Shown here: positions 56,925-64,000 of the stretch, piece after piece
How positions within the stretch are numbered: position 1 is the stretch's first letter
How the letters are laid out: each line of letters starts with the position of its first letter
Assembly (NCBI RefSeq): GCF_000264905.1
Contig: NW_006763136.1
Location: 1,628,852 to 1,692,851, forward strand
Reading direction: 5' to 3'
Length of the DNA: 64,000 nucleotides
DNA from: Stereum hirsutum FP-91666 SS1
Lineage: Eukaryota; Basidiomycota; Agaricomycetes; Russulales; Stereaceae
Position numbers and translations under genes: made by a program
Notes under the pieces: generated by a model
Told to the model about the DNA's origin: nothing
Seen by the model: the letters and a program-made list of their open reading frames with translations, nothing else
Databases searched by the model: none

Positions 56925-59087
56925 CTACGATGCGTTGGTCTGGTAACGTAAAGGGACAGTAAGTACGGCAAGATCGTCGGGACCCAGAGACGGGTGATCG
57001 TAGTCGAGATACAATCCACAAACCAACCGGTGCTCAGTCCAATCCCTTCATATTATCACGACGAAATCATCAGTGTCAGCTACCAAGTAATTAAACCCGT
57101 TTGAAACAGACTCACAATCTCTGGCACTCGCGCCCACAATACTGGGTACTCATACAGGCTTTACACCGATATGTCCAGCGCTCGGAGCATCCTCTCCGCA
57201 TGCACTGGCGATGCACCCCACAGGTCTGTTGCAGTCGCTCGAGCATTACCCAAGCCTTCAGCCCACAGAAGGAGACAGATCTGACTTCTTCCTCGAATTT
57301 ATCTTCGTGGGGTGTAACCATGGCCTTGGTGATGATTCTAGGAGGTGTGGGATGCCCCGGGGCGGAGAATGATGCGTCGAACAGAGCTCTGAGAGATCGT
57401 GGGCGAGGGAGTTGTAGCCTAAGGCGTGACGCGATCGAAGGATATACACCGCTCAGAGTACGTATTTGCTCGTAAAGCAACATGATGGACACTATCACGG
57501 AACACTAATGGTCAGATAAGTATAACTCGGAGTTATGAACTCGCCTTCACGTACTAGTAATAGGCGTGGTAGAAGCATGCATCACCAACAATGTATCCAG
57601 GGCGTTCCACAGGGTAGAAGAAGAGACCAAAAACATAGCATGGGGTTTGATTTCCTTGCGGCTCAGGCTGCCCACAGAGGAGGCCGAGAGCACGACATTG
57701 GCGAAGTCAACAGAGCTCACAAAGGCGTATACGGTCTTGTTCGCCTTTTGTGATTCCGTGATGGATTCGTAGAGTAAATCAAAGAGTGTAGTCCACAAGG
57801 TGCTCGATTTGATTAGGGCGCGAAGCAGCTGGTTGCGTTCGTCTATCATAGGACAAGCTGCAAGCAGATCGTATAGGGAGTCGGCGGCCCCTGCGGCTAG
57901 TATAGTCGGGAAAGACTTCAATCCCTTGACGGCATTCTCGATGAAGCGATCAAAGGCACAACTTGGACTACTGCTGTATGCTGCACCTTTAACAATCGCT
58001 CGAATGACGCGAGGAGGGATGTTGGTGTTAGAGGGGCCCACCCGTGCTCCGCTGACTCCAAGAGAGTGTAACCGGGACATTGCCTGGTAAAAGCTGCTAT
58101 GGTCGGGCTCATGGATCGAGTGCATCCAGGACCGAGTGATTAGAGCAACAGTAAGTTCAGGCCGGCTGTTGTTGATGACCTATGGTCGTGAGATCATGGT
58201 CAGCCTGAGATCTGCCAAGCGAACGCTCCGAGTAGCATACATCACGAAATGATGGGTCCACTTCGTGAATCCAGCATATCAAGGATCCAATAACAGCCCT
58301 TTCGGGGATGTGGAAGGGTATAGGATCCAGAGTCGTCTCCGGTTCTGACCATAGCTGGAAGGATCGAGTCAGCCATAGTCCATCGATGAAAACGTCAGGG
58401 CACTCACGCGCTCCATCATGGCTGGCCAGTGAGCGCCTATAGTAGAAAGAACCTTCCTCCCTGTAGCGTCCAAAGGGCGTTTGAGATCCTTGACACAGTG
58501 TGTGATAATCTCTAATGGGATAAAATAGGTAGCATGCACCTGTCAAGTTCAAGCGGTTTAGCGATAGTACAATACCAATCGACTTGTGATGATGTACTTA
58601 CTTCGCTAAACCCGCCATCGGTTTTGAGAGCAGGCACAGTGCTCCAAGATGGGTAATTGAATGTTTTTCGTCGTCCTGAGACACACTCGCACAGTTTTTC
58701 GATGATCCCAGCTTTCACAAGCATCCACCAATAGGGATCCTTTGGCTGATCAGATACAGCTATTTGTCTTATGCCGCGAATCACAAAAGGTATATCCTAT
58801 GAGGAGCATCAAAAGCTGTCAGTTCGCGAATCAGCGCAGCGATAGATGAATAAACGGACTCGACAAGTGTCTCCATAGCGGTTGCTCGAGCCAATTGCCG
58901 GTTCGAGGTCAAATATACTGAGGCCGCGCTGAATATCATAGGTAGAGAAAACATTGGCCCACTTCGCTATGAGCTCGTCGTCGCTTTGAGGTGTTGTCGC
59001 CTCCAGGGCGTTATACAGTTCAAAGGGCTCCAGAGGTTCCGAGTCCGACTCTAATCCTATGTATTGTGGCGTTTCTTGGTTTGGCAT
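56925..59087 (-). CDS. MYND zinc-finger protein A
   Basis: Start MPNQETPQYIGLESDSEPLE, then LIAKWANVFSTYDIQRGLSI and FDLEPAIGSSNRYGDTCR. Middle exons are helical (VSGRRKTFNYPSWSTVPALK, RLWSEPETTLDPIPFHIPER, GSLICWIHEVDPSFRDV). The C-terminal part has PRPRSLRALFDASFSAPGHP, then LERLQQTCGVHRQCMRRGC and RWTYRCKACMSTQYCGRECQ, then DWTEHRLVCGLYLDYDHPSL. The Cys/His spacing is that of a MYND zinc finger, a protein-interaction module. The end PDDLAVLTVPLRYQTNAS is nearly identical to that of paralogue B. Functions of fungal relatives are mostly unknown. Part of a tandem pair. Confidence 0.8.
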
Positions 59088-59307
59088 CAGGATAGATTGA
59101 CCGAGGGGTGATTTGTCGCGCTATGTAGATGTTACGACCTAGGTAGGTTTACTGGAAGAGTCTATTCAACGCGTTATAGGCAATGGAGCACGCCGTGTTG
59201 GTGTGTCTCAAGCGTGACCTATCGCGTAACAGCAATGTCGTTGACAGAATTTGTCTAGGTGTGGCGGCGTGCGACATTTATGCTGCGGCACCAAGTTCGC
59301 CACAACA

Positions 59308-59332
59308 CCTTCCTTCCTTCCTTCCTTCCTTC
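59308..59332. repeat. (CCTT)n microsatellite
   Basis: About six CCTT units in the short interval between the two MYND genes. Confidence 0.85.
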
Positions 59333-59513
59333 ATTGGATCTATATGTAAGTAGTAGAAGTCTTCAGAGCTTCGACCGGCATGATCTATATTTTTATATAG
59401 TTATGGATATCAACACTATTTTCGAACAGTGGATGTTGGTCTGCATTGTCACATTTTATGGGTGGCCAATTATTCAAACCGCATAAGGACGAGGCAGTAC
59501 TAGCCCGACAACG

Positions 59514-61685
59514 CTAAGCGTTGTTCTGGTATCGCAACGGGACAGTAAGAACTGCAAGATCGCCATCATCCAAAGAGCTGTCCTCATAATCCATGAAGAG
59601 TCCGCAAATTAACCGATGCTCTTTCCAGTCACTATACAAGAGAATTAATTTTAGGGGGGAAGAGTGCGTAATATTCATCACAGATACACACCGTTTCTGA
59701 CATTCCGCGCCACAATATTGTGTGTTCCGACAAGCCTTGCATCGAGCCGTCCATCGGTTCGTACACCCTCTTCTCATGCATTGACGATGAACACCGCAGG
59801 CATGCTGGAGCCGCTCGAGGGAGACCCAGCCTTTGAGACCACAGAATCCGATGGAGTTGATATCCCTGGGAAGCGTCGGGCCGATAGTGACCATCGAGAC
59901 AGTGATGATCCTCGGAGGGGTCGGATGTTCCGACCCCGAAAACGAGGCATCAAAGAGTGCTCGAAGAGAGCGAGGACGTGGAAGCTGAGAGCGAAGGGCT
60001 GGGTATATAGAAGGGATGCGCTCGCTCAGGCCGCGGAGCTGTTCAAACAAAAACATGATTGTCGCTAAGACAGGGAGGCACATAGATATCAGCAAGTCAC
60101 TGAAGCTGTGTAAAGTGGTTGAGGCACAGACCTGCAATAGAAGGAGTTGAGACGTAGACTGGTAGTAACCTGTCGAGAGCGTCCCACAGTTCTGACAGCG
60201 AAGCCCATTGCCGCAAGAGTGGTTCAAGACTATGGGGTGAGTAGTCTACCACGAGAGCCAGGGTGAGGGTGGCGAGGTCCAGAATATTGCTGAACGTGAT
60301 ACGATTTTGATCGAAAATTTTGGACCCTGGAAGTCCCGCAGACGAGTCTGAAGGAATTTTCTTAAGCAAACCAAAGAGAGCTAGCCACAACGATTCTGAA
60401 TGTATCAACGCGCGTATGAAGTCGGGGTACTCGCTAACTCTAGGAGACGTGCCATGTATGTGAAATATTATGCTGATGGCATGAAAAGCATCTTCATCTT
60501 TCAAGACGACCAGACTCGAGGCAAGCTTTTCCACAAAATGATCAAAGCTGTGGCCATCGTTTCTGGAGGCGCCTTTGGCGATAGATGGCAAGATAGAAGG
60601 TAAGACGGGCTCTTCGTACATGCGTATCCCGTCTCTGACGATGTCGCTTTTGGCTATCTCTGTGAGTGTTTTGAACAGAATCATTTGATCCAACGCGGTC
60701 GTGGAACTCATCCAGTAGCGGACCGCGACGGCGATAGTCAAGTCATCTTTGTTGTTGGTAATGACCTGGTTGCCGTCACCAGCAATAATAGGTAAGCTCA
60801 CTAGGCTCCAAAAACAGGCGGCGAGCCAACTACTAGGAGACGCACCTTTCTAAAAGTCGGATCCGTCTTGTTGACGTGACCTAATAGAAAGCCTACTAAG
60901 GTTCGCATGTCAACATGCAGGCGTGTACGTTCCAGAGTGGTTTCTGGCTCGTTCCATAACTGACAGTGCACCTATGTCAATGCAGATCAGCACTTCATGG
61001 GCAGAGACTGAGCCTTACACGTTTCATCATTGCGTGCCAGTGCTGTCGCAAAGCCTTCAGCAACAAAACTCCATCGGGCTTGGGAGGTCGAGTGAGCCTC
61101 GTCGCTGCGAGCACCAGTGTTCGCATAGCAATATAGTAGCTTGCATGTAACTGAGCGAAGGGCGCGAATCAATTTTAGTGTAAGGGCCAGTTGGATGAAA
61201 GAAGAGCTATGCGTTAGGGAGAATAACACTTACTCTGTCTCTGAGGTCCGAGAAACCAGGTTTCGTAATGAGGTGTGGCGGACAGTCGTAAGCCTTGCGC
61301 TTTCCTTCGACACACTCGCAGATTTTGTCGAGAATCCCGGCGCGTACGAGGTTTTCCCATATGCGACCACCCGATTCTGCCACCTTGTCTATAGCGATGA
61401 GCGCAGCGGGAAGGTCCTAAAGAACGAAAACACAGATATTTTGTGAGAACGCATCAGAATATTAACAAACTAGTAATTCGAGAAACTTGCGAGGTACGAG
61501 TCCCCACGCCGATTGACGGAGCCTTCTACTGGCTCAACATCATAGATGTCGATCACTCGTTTTGCGTTAGACGGGTCTGCTACGATGCTGGTCCATTTCA
61601 CGTCGAGTTCGGGAGCGTGTCCGCCTAAGCTGAAAGGCTCGTACGATACTGGAGACGGTCCTGCTGCTTGAGTATAATAATCCAT
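59514..61685 (-). CDS. MYND zinc-finger protein B (tandem paralogue)
   Basis: Start MDYYTQAAGPSPVSYEPFSL; then VKWTSIVADPSNAKRVIDIY and EPVEGSVNRRGD, matching the W......R...I.D.EP..GS.NR.GD of gene A. Middle exons read KRKAYDCPPHLITKPGFSDL, LHASYYIAMRTLVLAATRL and VITNNKDDLTIAVAVRYWMS, with a long exon at 60097-60801. The C-terminal exons repeat PRPRSLRALFDASFSGSEHP, WVSLERLQHACGVHRQCMRR and TARCKACRNTQYCGAECQKR, then DWKEHRLICGLFMDYEDSSL and end LAVLTVPLRYQNNA. The MYND domain and this end are much more alike than the rest, so the finger and tail are under stronger constraint. Confidence 0.8.
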
Positions 61686-62129
61686 GAGAAAGTAGCGTTC
61701 GCAATCAGCGCCGAAGACGATTGCAAGAACGGGAGATAGAGATGGTGGGGAAGTGCAAGCGCACGTTGAGGAAGACGATGTCGCCGCGTCGTGAGCCTCA
61801 CCACAAAGGCCGGTGATACGTAAGTTACGTAGCAGTGGCACATAATACGGCAGCGTGGCTCTTCAACGTCAAGCTTCAAGCTTCAACGGTCAGCACCCCG
61901 GGCGAATCCTGTCTATTGACGAATTTCTGAAGAAGATTAGTCGACACCTGCACTCACATTCCTGGTTCGGTGATCTATGAAGTTACAATAAATACCACAC
62001 AAAATCCTAACCACACCCATCTTCCAGCAAACGTATACGTTAAACACTCATTCAACACGTCGACAACACAGAGAAAAAAAACAAGGGCAACACAGCCTCC
62101 ACAACAAAAGTCCACTGACACAACGAATA

Positions 62130-63962
62130 CTACATCGGTACAATCGGGGCGCTGCCTTTCTCGAGCGCCGTCCGCAGACTGTGACAAAACAGGTATCGTC
62201 AGGACGCAATCAGTCGAATAAAAATAGCGCACGGACCTGTAGTCGTCACCATTCTGCGTGATATATCGGACCCATGGCAGGGCTTGGTACCCAGACTTCT
62301 CCACGATCTTGAGGTATCGGACCTGGATACCGCTGACGGTGAAGTAGGGTATCTCGAATTTGACAGTGATGGGGGCGCGTTTCTCGACATCGGCCTCTGC
62401 AAAAGCCGAAAAAGTGGTAGAATATGGATAGGCGTTAGGGAATATCAGGATTTCCAGCTGGGGGAATAGCGACCGCACCTGATTTTACTGATGGTAGGCC
62501 GAAATGTGCCCGCATGAGGAACTCCTTCGCGCCTGCGAGCTGTTTGATCTTCCAGACGAACGCTGACTTGTCTGGCGCATACGTCACTGAACCCGTAGAT
62601 GTCTGCATAGCGAGTCAGCACCATCTCGACCAGCAGCAACGACATCGCGAAATAGGACGAACCCTGAATTTGGGACTATCAGCATCATCGGGAACGGGCA
62701 CATAAATCTCCACATTATTGGCCGTACTGCGCCGTTTGAAATGCGCCTTGACCTTCACCATGTACTCCACCCTCGAGCCCTTATGATTCTCCACGGCGGC
62801 TTCCACCCACACCAGCGGTTTGACGGTTTGGGATAATCGGTAGGACATGAGTTCGAATTCGCCGTCGGGTGGGATGAAGGAGATGGTGCGGTCGTTTTCG
62901 AAGCGTGACAGGCGGACACATTGATGGAATTTGACGTCTTCGAGTTCGATGGATTTCCCTCGAGACGCTGAAGAGGATGGTCAGTGTATTATATGATGTA
63001 TAAGAGCGAACGGGGCGTACTTCTCCCAGTTGTTTCGAACATGACTTTGTCGTTGAGACCAAGCCGTAACTCTGGCATACCGGAGAGGTAGCACTTCATT
63101 TTGACTGCACCCAAGATTTCAGAACGAACAACATTCCCGTTCGCATTGACCTATGTACGAAACACGCAGCGAGTCAGTTCTCAGATACCACAAGGCACCA
63201 ACATGACGAGGGTGGACGAAAGAAAGGGAAGTCATGTTGCATTTCGCCATGCCGAACACACAGAATAGGAGATAGATGAACGACACTCACAAGCAAGTTA
63301 ACAGATTCGATGACATCAAGGAACACTTCATTCTTCCTGTACCGAATACCCTCTGACCGCCATGATACCGCGTTCGTAACTGCCATCGGCGGCCGTACTT
63401 GTATCTCCAACTTGTGCGATTCTTGTGTGATGTATCTGTAGAGCGTGAGGACGCGCGCGCAGAACCACAAGCCGCGAGAAAGACACACTCTTGCAGGATC
63501 TTGCTCTCCGTTGTTTGTGGGTATCCGAAATCCATCATCTCGTCCATGAGCTCGTATATGATGACGAAGTTATCCCGAATCGATTCTTCCTCGAGTTCTT
63601 TGAAGTATTCGATGAGGACCTGGGACAGTCGGTGTAGGAATAAGATGACCTCCGCCACGTTCGAGTTTCGTCTGCTCAGTGCAAGCACTGTCCAAATCCA
63701 AGTCCACCACAACCAGAACCATCCATAAGTCGATACACACAAGACAGAAGATACAGGACGCACGATATAGATTGGAATGGCGGATGTGCATGAAGTTGAC
63801 GCCTTGGTTAGAGAAACATGGGGTAACCTGTTGCCCTTCCTCTTCTATGTCGAGAACAAGAGGCAGAAAACGTTCGATATGAGATGCTGGTACATCGTCT
63901 CTGTATGAGCGTTGGATGAGAGGTTTTCCCTTGAGGTCGAGGATGGCTATGAGGCTGGCCAT
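62130..63962 (-). CDS. APM1: AP-1 complex subunit mu (clathrin adaptor, APM1)
   Basis: Medium subunit of AP-1, sorting cargo with YxxPhi signals between the trans-Golgi and endosomes. Start MASLIAILDLKGKPLIQRSY (mu longin domain), then VPASHIERFLPLVLDIEEEG and FMHIRHSNLY. Exons VIYELMDEMMDFGYPQTTES and LQECVF, then MAVTNAVSWRSEGIRYRKNE with VFLDVIESVNLLV follow. The C-terminal mu-homology domain has DVEKRAPITVKFEIPYFTVS, then QVRYLKIVEKSGYQALPWVR and ITQNGDDY, where the last intron leads to SLRTALEKGSAPIVPM and stop at 62130. The DDYSLRT ending is the AP-1 mu norm. The gene is complete. Confidence 0.92.
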
Positions 63963-64000
63963 ATTACTGTTGCCAAGATTGTCGCGGTTCGCGGTAGAGT

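Overview
The window is nuclear DNA from a filamentous basidiomycete, most likely an Agaricomycete. Genes are dense and on both strands. Most are cut by several short introns of about 50-70 nt with GT-AG ends. Protein families are fungal (Kre9/KNH-like GPI proteins, trifunctional FOL1, fungal MYND and F-box proteins, GMC oxidoreductase). I see no operons, Shine-Dalgarno sites, CRISPR arrays or intact transposons. All calls come from reading translated exons and splice sites by eye; no database search was run.

Layout. 1-4144: a DUG1-type metallodipeptidase (cut by the left edge) diverges from an acetoacetate-decarboxylase-fold protein. 5067-9090: a tandem duplication of a short-chain dehydrogenase. 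The duplicated unit also carried the 3' end of the neighbouring SUZ-domain gene, leaving a relic between the two SDR copies; the second SDR copy has a broken frame. 9889-10437: mitochondrial ribosomal protein uS17. 11010-19317: a mirror-symmetric block in which two inward-facing paralogous membrane/coiled-coil genes flank a divergent pair encoding the two enzymes of GDP-L-fucose synthesis, GDP-mannose 4,6-dehydratase and GDP-L-fucose synthase. 19898-23636: biotin-protein ligase and a small tail-anchored protein. 25129-30552: two copies of the signal peptidase catalytic subunit SEC11 bracket an aldo-keto reductase and an F-box protein. 31144-36263: ribosomal protein eS30, FOL1 and EMC2. The last intron of eS30 appears to host a box C/D snoRNA with two rRNA-complementary guides. 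36264-38778 has no gene I can support. 38779-41585: two divergent KNH-like GPI-anchored proteins. 43279-50721: aldo-keto reductase, CDC20, a DJ-1/HSP31-like protein with a perfect heat-shock element upstream, and a hotdog thioesterase. 50793-56755: a GMC oxidoreductase with a probable GC-AG intron, mitochondrial adrenodoxin-type ferredoxin, and an unknown two-pass membrane protein. 56925-63962: two tandem MYND zinc-finger paralogues and the AP-1 clathrin adaptor mu subunit.

How the genes relate. Most are independent housekeeping genes: secretion (SEC11 x2, EMC2, AP-1 mu), cofactor supply (BPL1, FOL1, YAH1), translation (eS30, uS17m) and the cell cycle (CDC20). The clearest functional grouping is the GDP-fucose pair. 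The most unusual architecture is its flanking by inverted paralogues of unknown function. The strongest new non-coding element is the eS30 intronic snoRNA.
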